Shown here: positions 7,316-16,179 of the stretch, piece by piece
Layout: each line of letters starts with the position of its first letter
Position numbering within the stretch: position 1 is the stretch's first letter
DNA from: JAAGZL01 sp050291365
GTDB lineage: Bacteria > Pseudomonadota > Gammaproteobacteria > Chromatiales > Chromatiaceae
NCBI GenBank assembly: GCA_050291365.1
Contig: JBNKJS010000045.1
Location: 1 to 64,000 of the forward strand
Direction of reading: 5' to 3'
Length of the DNA stretch: 64,000 nucleotides
Notes under the pieces: model-generated
Told to the model about the DNA's origin: nothing
The model's database searches: none
What the model saw: only the letters and a program-made list of their open reading frames with translations
Program-made: the position numbers and the translations under genes

Positions 7316-7432
7316 CAGGCACTATTTTATCCAGCACAACCCCTTCGCAACTCATAAACAGTAATACATTACTTGAATTTATCTCATTGATAATTCAGAA
7401 TTTGCCGTTTGAACCCAATAGAAGCGGTATCC

Positions 7433-8698
7433 ATGTCACTGCTCGTCCTAGGCTTAAACCATAAAACAGCTCCGGTAGATGTCCGCGAACGCATTACCTT
7501 CGGTCCGGATATCATCGTTGCTGCGCTACGCAGCCTTCTGGAAAGGCCTGGACTGAACGAGACTGTAATCCTCTCCACCTGCAACCGCACCGAGATCTAC
7601 TGCGGGCTGTCGGCAACAGAACCGGACGAGGTAAGCCTCTGGCTAAGCGACTTTCACGGGGTTGAGCTGGAGACCATCTCCCCTTATCTCTACCGTCACG
7701 AAGGTAAAGATGCCATCCAGCACCTGCTCCAAGTCGCATGCGGCCTGGACTCCATGGTTCTAGGTGAACCACAGATCTTGGGACAGGTAAAAGCCGCCTA
7801 CCAGACCGCAAACGTTGCTAAGGCAACCAGCAAATTGCTCGGAAGACTGTTTCAACATAGCTTCTCAGTAGCAAAGCAGGTCCGTACCGATACCGCAATC
7901 GGCTGTAGTCCAGTATCTGTAGCCTTTGCCGCTGTGAGTCTGGCGCGCCAGATTTTTAGCGACCTGTCGGAACAAACAGCAATGCTGATCGGTGCTGGTG
8001 AGACCATTGAGCTTGCAGCACGCCATCTGCATCAGCATGGAGTCGGGCGCATCATTGTTGCCAACCGCACCTTGGATAGGGCTCATACCCTGGCAAATCA
8101 GTTTGATGGCTACGCTATCTCCTTAACCGAGATCTCCACCCATCTATCTGAGGCGGATATTATCATCTCATCCACTGCCAGTCCCCTGCCGATCCTGGGC
8201 AAGGGTGCAGTGGAAAGCGCCCTGCAAAAGCGCAAGCATCAACCGGTGTTTATGGTGGATATAGCGGTGCCAAGGGACATTGAGGCCGAAGTGGGGAATC
8301 TGGACGATGTATACCTATACACCGTGGATGATCTGGACGAGGTAATCCAGGAGAACATGCGCTCACGCCAGGAAGCGGCGCTGCAGGCTCAGGAGATTAT
8401 TGAACAGCATACAGAGGAGTTTATGGGATGGCTGCGTTCCCTGGATGCAGTAAGCATTATCCAGCATTATCGTGGCCAGGCCGAGAGCATCAGGGATGAG
8501 GTATTGGATCGCGCCCTGCGCCAACTGCAAAACGGCAAAGACCCAGAAGAGGTCCTACAGTACCTGGCGCACACCCTGACCAACAAAATCCTACACACCC
8601 CCAGCGCCCAAATCCGTCAAGCCGGCTTTCAGGGCCAGCAATCTCTGCTCAGGGCTGCTGATACCCTTCTCAAAACCAAAGAACTAAGTAAAAAATAA
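7433..8698 (+). CDS. hemA: Glutamyl-tRNA reductase
   Basis: Reduces glutamyl-tRNA to glutamate-1-semialdehyde, the first step of C5-pathway tetrapyrrole synthesis. About 421 residues. Visible motifs are LGLNHKTAPVDVRE at the N-terminus, the catalytic-Cys loop STCNRTEIYC, GEPQILGQVKAAY, and the NADPH-binding region IGAGETIELAARHL. An upstream TTG (7409) is possible, but the ATG at 7433 gives the family N-terminus. Its stop overlaps the prfA start by one base (TAATG), so the two are probably coupled. Confidence 0.97.
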   Translation: MSLLVLGLNHKTAPVDVRERITFGPDIIVAALRSLLERPGLNETVILSTCNRTEIYCGLSATEPDEVSLWLSDFHGVELETISPYLYRHEGKDAIQHLLQVACGLDSMVLGEPQILGQVKAAYQTANVAKATSKLLGRLFQHSFSVAKQVRTDTAIGCSPVSVAFAAVSLARQIFSDLSEQTAMLIGAGETIELAARHLHQHGVGRIIVANRTLDRAHTLANQFDGYAISLTEISTHLSEADIIISSTASPLPILGKGAVESALQKRKHQPVFMVDIAVPRDIEAEVGNLDDVYLYTVDDLDEVIQENMRSRQEAALQAQEIIEQHTEEFMGWLRSLDAVSIIQHYRGQAESIRDEVLDRALRQLQNGKDPEEVLQYLAHTLTNKILHTPSAQIRQAGFQGQQSLLRAADTLLKTKELSKK

Positions 8699-9789
8699 TG
8701 AATCCCTCAATCCGCGGTAAACTTGAGCAGATCAGTGAACGGTTTGAAGAGATAACTGCCCTCCTAGCCGAACCCGAGGTGCAGGGAGATCAGAACCGCT
8801 TCCGCTCTCTAAGCCAGGAGTATGCCCAACTGGATCCAGTTGTCGACTGCTATAACCGCTACCGCGATCTGGAGCAAGATATTGAAAGCGCTCAGGAGAT
8901 GCTACAAGATCCTGAGATGGCCGGGCTGGCTAAAGATGAACTGGAAGAGGCAGAGCAGAAGCGCGCGGAACTGGAACCGGAACTGCAGCTGCTGCTTATC
9001 CCGCCAGATCCAAACGATCAGCGTAACATTTTTCTTGAGATACGGGCAGGCACAGGCGGTTCTGAGGCCGCACTGTTCGCCGGCGACCTCCATCGTATGT
9101 ACTCCCGTTTCGCCGAACTCCAGGGCTGGAAGGTGGAGATCATCAGCGAAAGCCTGGGTGAACAGGGCGGATACAAAGAGGTGGTGTGCCGCATAAGTGG
9201 GCGCAATGTCTATTCTAAGCTCAAGTTCGAATCGGGCACCCACCGGGTTCAGCGGGTTCCGGAGACCGAATCCCAGGGCCGCATACATACCTCTGCCTGC
9301 ACCGTAGCCATACTAGCCGAGGCTGAGGATATTGATTCCGTAGATATCAATTCCAATGATCTGCGCATCGATACCTACCGCGCCTCCGGTGCGGGAGGAC
9401 AGCACGTAAACAAAACCGATTCTGCGGTGCGTATCACCCATATGCCTAGTGGCATCGTAGTAGAGTGTCAGGACGAGCGCTCCCAGCACAAGAATAAAGC
9501 CAGGGCCATGTCTCTGTTACAGGCAAAACTACTCTCTAACGCCCAGCAGGAACAGACCAGTGAGCAGGCCGAGAAGCGTAAACTTCAGGTTGGCAGCGGG
9601 GACCGCTCAGAGCGCATCCGTACCTACAACTTCCCTCAGAATCGACTGACCGACCATAGGATCAATCTGACACTGTACAAATTAGACGAAATAATCCAGG
9701 GAGATATGAGGCAGCTGATCGACCCTTTGATACAGGAGTTCCAGGCTGAGCAGCTCACATCTCTAGCATCTGGCCAGATTTTAGAGTAA
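8698..9789 (+). CDS. prfA: Peptide chain release factor 1
   Basis: Recognises UAA and UAG stop codons and triggers peptide release on the ribosome. The 363 residues carry the GGQ motif (SGAGGQHVNKTDSAV), whose Gln is methylated by PrmC, and the stop-codon-reading PxT tripeptide, here PET in RVPETESQGR; E. coli RF1 has PAT. It overlaps hemA by one base, and prmC follows 81 bp later: the classical hemA-prfA-prmC order. Confidence 0.97.
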   Translation: MNPSIRGKLEQISERFEEITALLAEPEVQGDQNRFRSLSQEYAQLDPVVDCYNRYRDLEQDIESAQEMLQDPEMAGLAKDELEEAEQKRAELEPELQLLLIPPDPNDQRNIFLEIRAGTGGSEAALFAGDLHRMYSRFAELQGWKVEIISESLGEQGGYKEVVCRISGRNVYSKLKFESGTHRVQRVPETESQGRIHTSACTVAILAEAEDIDSVDINSNDLRIDTYRASGAGGQHVNKTDSAVRITHMPSGIVVECQDERSQHKNKARAMSLLQAKLLSNAQQEQTSEQAEKRKLQVGSGDRSERIRTYNFPQNRLTDHRINLTLYKLDEIIQGDMRQLIDPLIQEFQAEQLTSLASGQILE

Positions 9790-9870
9790 TTTATTCTTAT
9801 TCCTTTAGGTATATGTTTTAACTGATCCACGGCATAGCTCATCTGCCTGCAACATGGTTAAATATTCGCT

Positions 9871-10731
9871 ATGCAACAAGAGCAAACACCTACTATAGCG
9901 CTGGCCTTGGAACTGGCGATTGAGAAGCTAACCGGCGTCCATGACAGCATACCCAGACTTGAGGCCGAGGTGCTTCTATCTTCACTTCTGGACAAACCTC
10001 GCACCTATCTGACCGCCTGGCCCGAGATACATCTATCCCCAGAACAGACCCAATGCTTCCTGGAGATGATAGAGCGACGCTCTTCCGGTGAACCTATGGC
10101 ATATATAACGGGCTGTCGTGAATTCTGGTCACTAAATCTTGAGGTTACCCCGGACACCCTGATCCCGAGACCGGAAACAGAGACTCTGGTAGAAAAAGCC
10201 CTGGAGTACATCCCAAAAGATCAGCCGATGTGTATAGCGGACCTAGGCACAGGTAGCGGTGCCATTGCCGCAGCCATTGCTAGCGAGCGTCCTAACTGCA
10301 AGATAATCGCAACCGACTTTTCCCATGAAACCATCCAGGTAGCACAACGCAACTTCCGCCGCCTTGGACTCAAGAACGTCATAACATACACGGGCGAATG
10401 GTGTAGCGCGCTTCCTACTGACGAAAAATTTGATCTCATCGTCAGCAACCCGCCATACATTGCAGAGGGCGATGGACATCTGGCCCATGACGGCCTCCCC
10501 TGGGAACCACAAAGGGCTCTACGCTCCGGGGATGAAGGTCTGGATGATATATACAAGATAGTCAGAGACGCTCCGAAATATATAGCAACCAACGGTTGGT
10601 TATTCCTGGAGCATGGCTTTGATCAGGGTGACCGGGTTAAATCCATCCTAAAAGAGGCTGGATTTTCAGCCGTTCACACCAGCCAGGATCTGTCCGGACA
10701 TGACCGGGTAAGCATGGGTCAAATAAACTAG
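9871..10731 (+). CDS. prmC: Release factor glutamine methyltransferase
   Basis: N5-methylates the Gln of the GGQ motif in RF1 and RF2. The 286 residues have an N-terminal helical domain (with IPRLEAEVLLSSLL, PMAYITGCREFWSL and PRPETETLVE) and a Rossmann SAM-binding domain with IADLGTGSGAIAAA and the glutamine-binding NPPY in IVSNPPYIAEGD. Encoded just after its substrate gene prfA. Only 9 bp separate it from the sialidase-like gene, so the next three genes may be co-transcribed. Confidence 0.96.
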   Translation: MQQEQTPTIALALELAIEKLTGVHDSIPRLEAEVLLSSLLDKPRTYLTAWPEIHLSPEQTQCFLEMIERRSSGEPMAYITGCREFWSLNLEVTPDTLIPRPETETLVEKALEYIPKDQPMCIADLGTGSGAIAAAIASERPNCKIIATDFSHETIQVAQRNFRRLGLKNVITYTGEWCSALPTDEKFDLIVSNPPYIAEGDGHLAHDGLPWEPQRALRSGDEGLDDIYKIVRDAPKYIATNGWLFLEHGFDQGDRVKSILKEAGFSAVHTSQDLSGHDRVSMGQIN

Positions 10732-10740
10732 ATAGATAAA

Positions 10741-11880
10741 ATGCGCATACCTATTCTCTTTACAATCTCTCTTCTATTTATCTCTGCTCTGGCCTGGAAT
10801 GCACTGCAGTATCCGGCCCCAGCTGGGTTTGTACTACAACCGCAAATCCCCGATAACAACCAACCCATTTATCAGGTCTCATTTGCCTCAAATGGGATTA
10901 CAGCAGAAGTTCATAGTGCAGGCGCCGTAGAACTGAACAACGGCGATATCCGGGCTGTCTGGTATGGAGGCACCAGGGAGGGTCATGCCGATGTTGCCAT
11001 ATATACAAATTTATGGAGCGCATCGAACAAGCAATGGGGACAGGAACAGATTGCGATTGACCTTGAAACAACTCGCAAAGGCAGCGGGCGTTATGCCCGC
11101 AAACTGGGGAACCCCATCATCACGCGCGGCAGTGACAATAACCTTTGGCTTTTTTACGTAAGCGCAGTTGGCGGCTGGGCTACCAGCAGCATTAATCTTT
11201 CCATCTCTAGGGATGAGGGCGAAAGCTGGGAACCCCCAAGGCGCCTAATCACCTCTCCAGCGCTAAATATCAGCACCATGGTCAAAGGGGGAGCAATACG
11301 TTTCACAGATGGAAGTATTGGACTGCCCGTTTATCATGAGTTCCTGGCAAAATTTGGTGAGCTGTTACGCCTGGACAAGGATGGCGATGTTATAGACAAA
11401 ACCCGTCTCGCATGGGGACGCGACTCCTTACAACCGGTGATTCTGCCCTACTCAGAACAGGAGGCGGTCTCCTATTTGCGCTATGCCGGCGATCCACCCA
11501 ACCGCATATTGGCTCAATATTCCGACAACGCTGGTCTTAGCTGGCCGGAACCATTCAAGACCGACCTACCAAATCCCAATGCAGCTATCACCGGCATCAG
11601 CATCAACGGCGGCAGAAGACTATTGATGGTGTTCAATGATCATCCTGAGGAGAGAGATAAACTGAGTCTTGCTGTTTCTGATGACCAGGGCGAACATTGG
11701 GGGGTTATCCATATCTTTGAAAAATGGAATAAAGATTGGAAAGGAAAGAATCAAGGGTACTCTTATCCCAGCCTTATTCAGACTAACAATGGAGATTTCC
11801 ACCTGGTCTATTCCTGGAATGTGCAAAAGATAAAACATGTCCATTTCAACCAGGCTTGGCTGGAGTCACGCATCCCATGA
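10741..11880 (+). CDS. Sialidase-like Asp-box (BNR) beta-propeller protein
   Basis: A 379-residue protein with an N-terminal signal peptide or anchor (residues about 4-20), so probably periplasmic or membrane-bound. Three Asp-box motifs of the S-x-D-x-G-x-x-W type are visible: SRDEGESW (156-163), SDNAGLSW (261-268) and SDDQGEHW (313-320), typical of a six-bladed sialidase-fold propeller. The stretch WYGGTREGHADVAIY near residue 74 is another likely conserved core. Whether it cleaves sialic acid or another glycan cannot be told. It overlaps the next gene by 4 bases (ATGA), and all three genes of the set look translationally coupled. Confidence 0.8.
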   Translation: MRIPILFTISLLFISALAWNALQYPAPAGFVLQPQIPDNNQPIYQVSFASNGITAEVHSAGAVELNNGDIRAVWYGGTREGHADVAIYTNLWSASNKQWGQEQIAIDLETTRKGSGRYARKLGNPIITRGSDNNLWLFYVSAVGGWATSSINLSISRDEGESWEPPRRLITSPALNISTMVKGGAIRFTDGSIGLPVYHEFLAKFGELLRLDKDGDVIDKTRLAWGRDSLQPVILPYSEQEAVSYLRYAGDPPNRILAQYSDNAGLSWPEPFKTDLPNPNAAITGISINGGRRLLMVFNDHPEERDKLSLAVSDDQGEHWGVIHIFEKWNKDWKGKNQGYSYPSLIQTNNGDFHLVYSWNVQKIKHVHFNQAWLESRIP

Positions 11881-12485
11881 CTCTATCGACGATCATCGGC
11901 ATCGGCAGTCACGCCTTGTTATTATCTGCCATCGTATTGCGTATTACGTGCATCTTTAACTTGAGGCGCAGCTACTCCTATATCCTGGCTATCTCCGCCC
12001 TCATAGTGGTATCTGTTCCAATCGGAGCTATGCCGGCCGCGCAGGTCACCAGAGGAATATTCGGGGATATGAGTATCACCAGCATGATCTTGCTGGGATA
12101 TTTTTTCATCTTCCCCACAACGTCCAGAGACAAATCCAGACAGCTATTTATTCTGGTAATTATTACCGGGGTCCTGTTTTACCCGGCAGCCTTGGGCCTA
12201 GGCATGACTGATCCATATCAGTGGGGTTATCTAAATAGCTATCGCGGAATTGCCACCCCTATGCTATTTTTAGCAACCCTAATTTTAGTCGTACTAATTG
12301 CCGTACGCCTGCAAAACGACCTTATATTGTTGTGCATCGCCATAGCGACAGGGGCATTTCTGATTGGAGCAATGGAATCGAAGAACATCTGGGACTATCT
12401 CATTGACCCCATGATTGTCACATTTGGTCTATTTAGAATTGGGATACAACTAACAAAACAACTATTTGGAAAAAACCGTGCATAA
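11877..12485 (+). CDS. Polytopic membrane protein of the sialidase-like cassette
   Basis: I do not recognise a characterised family. The 202 residues are largely hydrophobic and make six or seven membrane segments (about residues 5-25, 35-55, 70-88, 92-112, 128-148, 150-170 and 177-195). A loop with MESKNIWDYLIDP precedes the last one. It starts at an ATG overlapping the stop of the sialidase-like gene (ATGA) and overlaps the following membrane-protein gene by 8 bases, which argues that the three products act together. Confidence 0.7.
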   Translation: MTLSTIIGIGSHALLLSAIVLRITCIFNLRRSYSYILAISALIVVSVPIGAMPAAQVTRGIFGDMSITSMILLGYFFIFPTTSRDKSRQLFILVIITGVLFYPAALGLGMTDPYQWGYLNSYRGIATPMLFLATLILVVLIAVRLQNDLILLCIAIATGAFLIGAMESKNIWDYLIDPMIVTFGLFRIGIQLTKQLFGKNRA

Positions 12486-13167
12486 AGAGATCTCCACTAT
12501 TGAGAAAAGCATATTAGGATTCGTTATTGCCGCGACCTTAGCCAGCGTGGCAATGAAATATCTATATAACGATTTCTATGTCTCAATAGTAATTACTGAA
12601 GATGGAATAATTGAGTGGCTTACCGTTGTTGGATTAGCGCTCACAGCAGTTGTATGTTTCCGCAGGGTATTTTATCTAAGGGGAGAAAAACCCAAGCTGT
12701 TCCTTTTCATGACCATGCTGCTAGGTCTCGTTTTTTTCTTTGGGTCCGGGGAGGAGATCTCCTGGGGACAACGCATATTCAACACCCAAAGTTCCGAATT
12801 TTTTCTGCAAAACAACGCCCAAGGTGAAACCAATCTGCATAACCTGGTCGTTAGCGGCAAAAAAATAAATAAGATAATTTTCGGCGTGGGTCTACAACTA
12901 GTCCTGCTTATCTATCTGCTGATACTGGTGCCTCTGTATAAACGCAAAGCCGGACTTAAGGAATTCCTAGATAGATTTGCCGTGCCCATTGCCAAGCCAT
13001 ATCAGGTGATAGGTTATCTGGCCGCACTGATTCTCATCCCAGTGCTAATGGATGATCCGAAAAAAGGTGAACTAATAGAGTTTGCCGGCTCATTTCTGTT
13101 TTTCCTCAATATCACATTCCCTTACAACAGAGATCTGTTCCAACCAAGTGAAAACAGAGATGAGTGA
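12478..13167 (+). CDS. Membrane protein with EEISWGQR motif
   Basis: A protein of 229 residues with five or so membrane segments (about 12-30, 45-65, 72-90, 133-152 and 176-191, perhaps also 202-214). Between segments 3 and 4 lies a striking polar stretch: GSGEEISWGQR (90-99) followed by NNAQGETNLHN (112-122), rich in Glu, Gln, Asn and His and very unlike an ordinary loop. I recall similar EEISWGQR...NLHN stretches in uncharacterised bacterial membrane proteins; the clustered acidic and His residues suggest a metal site or catalysis, but that is inference. GTG start with GGA 7 bases upstream. Confidence 0.7.
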   Translation: MHKEISTIEKSILGFVIAATLASVAMKYLYNDFYVSIVITEDGIIEWLTVVGLALTAVVCFRRVFYLRGEKPKLFLFMTMLLGLVFFFGSGEEISWGQRIFNTQSSEFFLQNNAQGETNLHNLVVSGKKINKIIFGVGLQLVLLIYLLILVPLYKRKAGLKEFLDRFAVPIAKPYQVIGYLAALILIPVLMDDPKKGELIEFAGSFLFFLNITFPYNRDLFQPSENRDE

Positions 13168-13183
13168 GCGGCCTCTGAACGGC

Positions 13184-13216
13184 AAAACGCCTCGCCGTTT
13201 TATGACGAGGCGTTTT
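13184..13216. terminator. Bidirectional terminator between the cassette and gltA
   Basis: AAAACGCCTCG (13184-13194) and CGAGGCGTTTT (13206-13216) form an 11-bp stem with an 11-base loop and short T-runs on both strands. It lies between two convergent transcription units and can serve both. Confidence 0.85.
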
Positions 13217-13233
13217 ACTAGCTAACGAATTAC

Positions 13234-14532
13234 TCAGCTACGCTTGTCTATGGATACCCAATCCCTTTCAGTAGCCCCTGTGTAGAGCTGGCGCGGACGA
13301 CCGATTGAAAGCTGATCGTCTTCAACCATCTCAACCCACTGGCTGATCCAACCAACTGAGCGAGCCATGGCAAAAATAACAGTAAACATATTTACTGGAA
13401 TACCAATGGCCCTGAGTATAATTCCAGAGTAGAAGTCCACATTCGGAAAGAGCTTCCTCTCGATAAAATAGTCATCTTCAAGGGCAATCTTCTCCAGCTC
13501 CATAGCAATCTTGAACAGAGGATCATCTTTACGCCCAGTATCTTCCAGCACCCCTTTAGCCGCTTCACGCAACACCTTCGCCCTTGGATCATAATTCTTG
13601 TAAACACGGTGACCGAAGCCCATGAGACGAAAGCTATCTTCTGGATCACGGGCGCGCTTAACAAACTCACCCACCCGATCCGGTGTTCCTATCTCATTTA
13701 ACATACGCAAAACTGCCTCATTGGCTCCACCATGGGCAGGACCCCACAGAGCGCTGATACCAGCAGATACACAGGCAAATGGATTGGCCTGACTTGAACC
13801 AGCAAGACGTACGGTAGCTGTGGAGGCATTCTGCTCATGATCGGCATGCAGTATAAAAATCTTATCCATGGCATCTGCTATAACCGGAGACACCTTGTAC
13901 TCCTCACAAGGGGTAGCAAACATCATGTGCAGGAAATTCTCTGCATAGGAAAGATTATTGTCAGGATAGATGAAAGGCTGGCCAACGTCGTATTTATAAG
14001 TTGCTGCAGCGATAGTGGGCAGTTTGGCCAAGACACGTATTGCTGAAATCTCACGATGTTTAGGGTCATGAATATCTAACGAATCATGATAGAAAGCAGA
14101 GAGGGCACCAACCACACCAACCATAACCGCCATTGGATGGGCATCGCGCCGGAAGCCTTTATAGAACTGCAAGAGCTGCTCATGCACCATGGTGTGCTCT
14201 GTAACCAGGCGGCTAAATACATCAAACTCGGCCTTTGTTGGCAGCTCGCCATGCATAAGAAGATAGCAGGTCTCAAGATAGTTGCTCTTTTCTGCCAACT
14301 GCTCAATGGGATATCCACGATGCTGCAAAATGCCCTTCTCACCATCTATAAAGGTAATCTTACTTTCACAGGACGCTGTAGACTTAAATCCTGGATCTAG
14401 CATAAACATCCCGAAATCACGATAAAACTTCGTACAATCAACCACTCCCGGACCTGTAGAGCCCTCAATAATGGGCAGTTCAACCTCTTTACCTGTGCGA
14501 TTATCGCGGAAAGTCATTGAATTCTTTGACAT
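13234..14532 (-). CDS. gltA: Citrate synthase (type II)
   Basis: Condenses oxaloacetate and acetyl-CoA in the TCA cycle. The 432 residues match the hexameric NADH-sensitive type of gram-negative bacteria. Visible are the catalytic-His regions HADHEQNAS and GPAHGGANEAVL, and the motif MGFGHRVYKNYDPRA. The start has a strong SD (GAGGAG, 7 bases before ATG). It stands alone, ending at the shared terminator at 13184-13216. Confidence 0.97.
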   Translation of the reverse strand: MSKNSMTFRDNRTGKEVELPIIEGSTGPGVVDCTKFYRDFGMFMLDPGFKSTASCESKITFIDGEKGILQHRGYPIEQLAEKSNYLETCYLLMHGELPTKAEFDVFSRLVTEHTMVHEQLLQFYKGFRRDAHPMAVMVGVVGALSAFYHDSLDIHDPKHREISAIRVLAKLPTIAAATYKYDVGQPFIYPDNNLSYAENFLHMMFATPCEEYKVSPVIADAMDKIFILHADHEQNASTATVRLAGSSQANPFACVSAGISALWGPAHGGANEAVLRMLNEIGTPDRVGEFVKRARDPEDSFRLMGFGHRVYKNYDPRAKVLREAAKGVLEDTGRKDDPLFKIAMELEKIALEDDYFIERKLFPNVDFYSGIILRAIGIPVNMFTVIFAMARSVGWISQWVEMVEDDQLSIGRPRQLYTGATERDWVSIDKRS

Positions 14533-14807
14533 TATTTCTCCTCACTTAAAACTAGAACATTCAGGCGTCTATTGAACCTACAAGATCGCGACTCTTTTTC
14601 TGCCTATCTCGGAATATTCAGGAAATGGACCCAGTAGACTCTAAGAATCAGTCGGAATATCCTTAATACAGCCAGAGCCTACCATTAATGATAATAATAG
14701 TATTTTATTGGCGCATAAACAACCGGCCATGCCCCCCACATTTCTCAGCCAAGCCCTTTTAGGATAGGATGCGCCAATATCAAAGCCCTTAAACAAATCC
14801 GGAAACA

Positions 14808-15560
14808 GTGAAAGACGACCAGTTATTACGCTTCAGCCGACAGATTCTGCTGCCGTCAATCGGCATTGAGGGGCAGGAGAGGCTACTTAGATCCAAGGTG
14901 CTGATAATCGGCCTGGGCGGGCTAGGCTCGCCCGTGGCCATGTACCTGGCCACTGCTGGCATAGGAGAGTTGATACTGGTAGATTTCGATAAGGTAGACC
15001 TTAGCAATCTACAACGCCAGATCGTTCACACCACGGATAAAATAGGCCAAACAAAAGTGGAATCGGCAAAAGAGGCCCTGCTGGCCCTGAACCCGGGGTG
15101 CCGAATCAGCGCTATCGACCATAAAATAGAAAACGAGGAGCTAGCCGCTCAGGTATTAAGCGCCGACCTGGTTGTGGACTGCAGCGACAACTTTGCCACC
15201 CGCTTTGCCATAAACAGCGCCTGCGTCGCCAATCGCACCCCACTGGTATCGGGCGCCGCAATCCGAATGGAGGGACAGGTTTCCGTCTTTACTGGCCAAC
15301 CGGGTGACCCCTGCTACCACTGCCTCTATGGATCTGATGGTGAAAACAGTGAAACCTGTGCGGAAAACGGCATACTGGCGCCGATTGTGGGAATCATTGG
15401 CAGCATCCAGGCCACTGAGGCGATAAAGCTGCTCACCGCAACAGGCACCACACTAAACGGAAAACTTTTATTGTTAGACGCCATGCAGATGCAGTGGCGC
15501 ACCCTTAAATTAAAGCAGGATCCAGAATGCCCTGTATGCAGCAATCAATCTAACCAATAG
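14808..15560 (+). CDS. moeB: MoeB/ThiF-family adenylyltransferase
   Basis: Activates the C-terminal Gly-Gly of a ubiquitin-like sulfur carrier (MoaD or ThiS) as an acyl-adenylate. The 250 residues show RFSRQILLP at the N-terminus, the nucleotide loop GLGGLGSPVAMYLA, the conserved DLSNLQRQIVH segment, and two zinc CxxC pairs (CYHC and CPVC). No rhodanese domain is fused. Length and layout fit MoeB or ThiF equally; the assignment to molybdopterin is a guess. Start is GTG. The methyltransferase gene follows 9 bp later. Confidence 0.88.
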   Translation: MKDDQLLRFSRQILLPSIGIEGQERLLRSKVLIIGLGGLGSPVAMYLATAGIGELILVDFDKVDLSNLQRQIVHTTDKIGQTKVESAKEALLALNPGCRISAIDHKIENEELAAQVLSADLVVDCSDNFATRFAINSACVANRTPLVSGAAIRMEGQVSVFTGQPGDPCYHCLYGSDGENSETCAENGILAPIVGIIGSIQATEAIKLLTATGTTLNGKLLLLDAMQMQWRTLKLKQDPECPVCSNQSNQ

Positions 15561-15569
15561 CGCCCAAAT

Positions 15570-16178
15570 ATGAACAAGAAAACCATAGACCGAGCAAGTA
15601 AAGAGTATCTGGATAGACTACGCCAGGACATCATCTTTAGTGATACCCTGTGTGGCCACAGCCTGCAATTTCATACCACCTGGGGACTTTTTTCTCCCAA
15701 GGGTATTGATGAAGGCAGCCGCCTTCTACTGGACCACATTGAGGTGAACAGGGATGACGATACCCTGGATCTAGGCTGTGGCTATGGACCTCTGGGGCTC
15801 ACCCTGGCCAAACTTGCGCCGGATGGAACCAGCACACTTGTGGACAAGGACTTTGTGGCTGTTGAGTACAGCAAGAAGAACGCCCAACTCAACAGTATCA
15901 ACAACACCAAGATTTTTCTGAGTAATGGTTTCGATCAGGTGGGCAACAGCAGCTTCGACCTTATCGTCTCCAACCTGCCTGCAAAGACTGGAAAAGAGCT
16001 CTATTACCTCTATTTTTACGATGCCCTGGCCCGTATGAATCCAGGGGCACGCTTTTATGTGGTAACCATATCAGGGCTACGAAAATTCATAGCCAGGGCC
16101 TTTGATGAGGTCTTTGGAAATTACACAAAGCTGAAACAGGGAAAGACCTATACAGTTGCCATGGCGCGTATCGAATAA
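15570..16178 (+). CDS. Class I SAM methyltransferase, RsmC/YbxB-like
   Basis: A 202-residue small methyltransferase. It begins with the FHTTWGLFSPKGIDEGSRLL segment typical of RsmC/YbxB-type proteins, followed by the SAM loop LDLGCGYGPLGLTLA. The usual catalytic NPPF/NPPI motif is replaced by SNLPAKTGKE. The target is unknown: rRNA is the natural guess for the fold, but the motif change leaves it open. It is just downstream of the MoeB-like gene, probably in one transcript, and meets the chemoreceptor gene tail to tail (1 bp apart). Confidence 0.8.
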   Translation: MNKKTIDRASKEYLDRLRQDIIFSDTLCGHSLQFHTTWGLFSPKGIDEGSRLLLDHIEVNRDDDTLDLGCGYGPLGLTLAKLAPDGTSTLVDKDFVAVEYSKKNAQLNSINNTKIFLSNGFDQVGNSSFDLIVSNLPAKTGKELYYLYFYDALARMNPGARFYVVTISGLRKFIARAFDEVFGNYTKLKQGKTYTVAMARIE

Positions 16179-16179
16179 T

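Noticed and set aside
14686..14712. AT-rich stretch with a Fur-box look upstream of the MoeB-like gene
   Set aside because: It matches only parts of the GATAATGATAATCATTATC consensus and is not palindromic, so no site is called.
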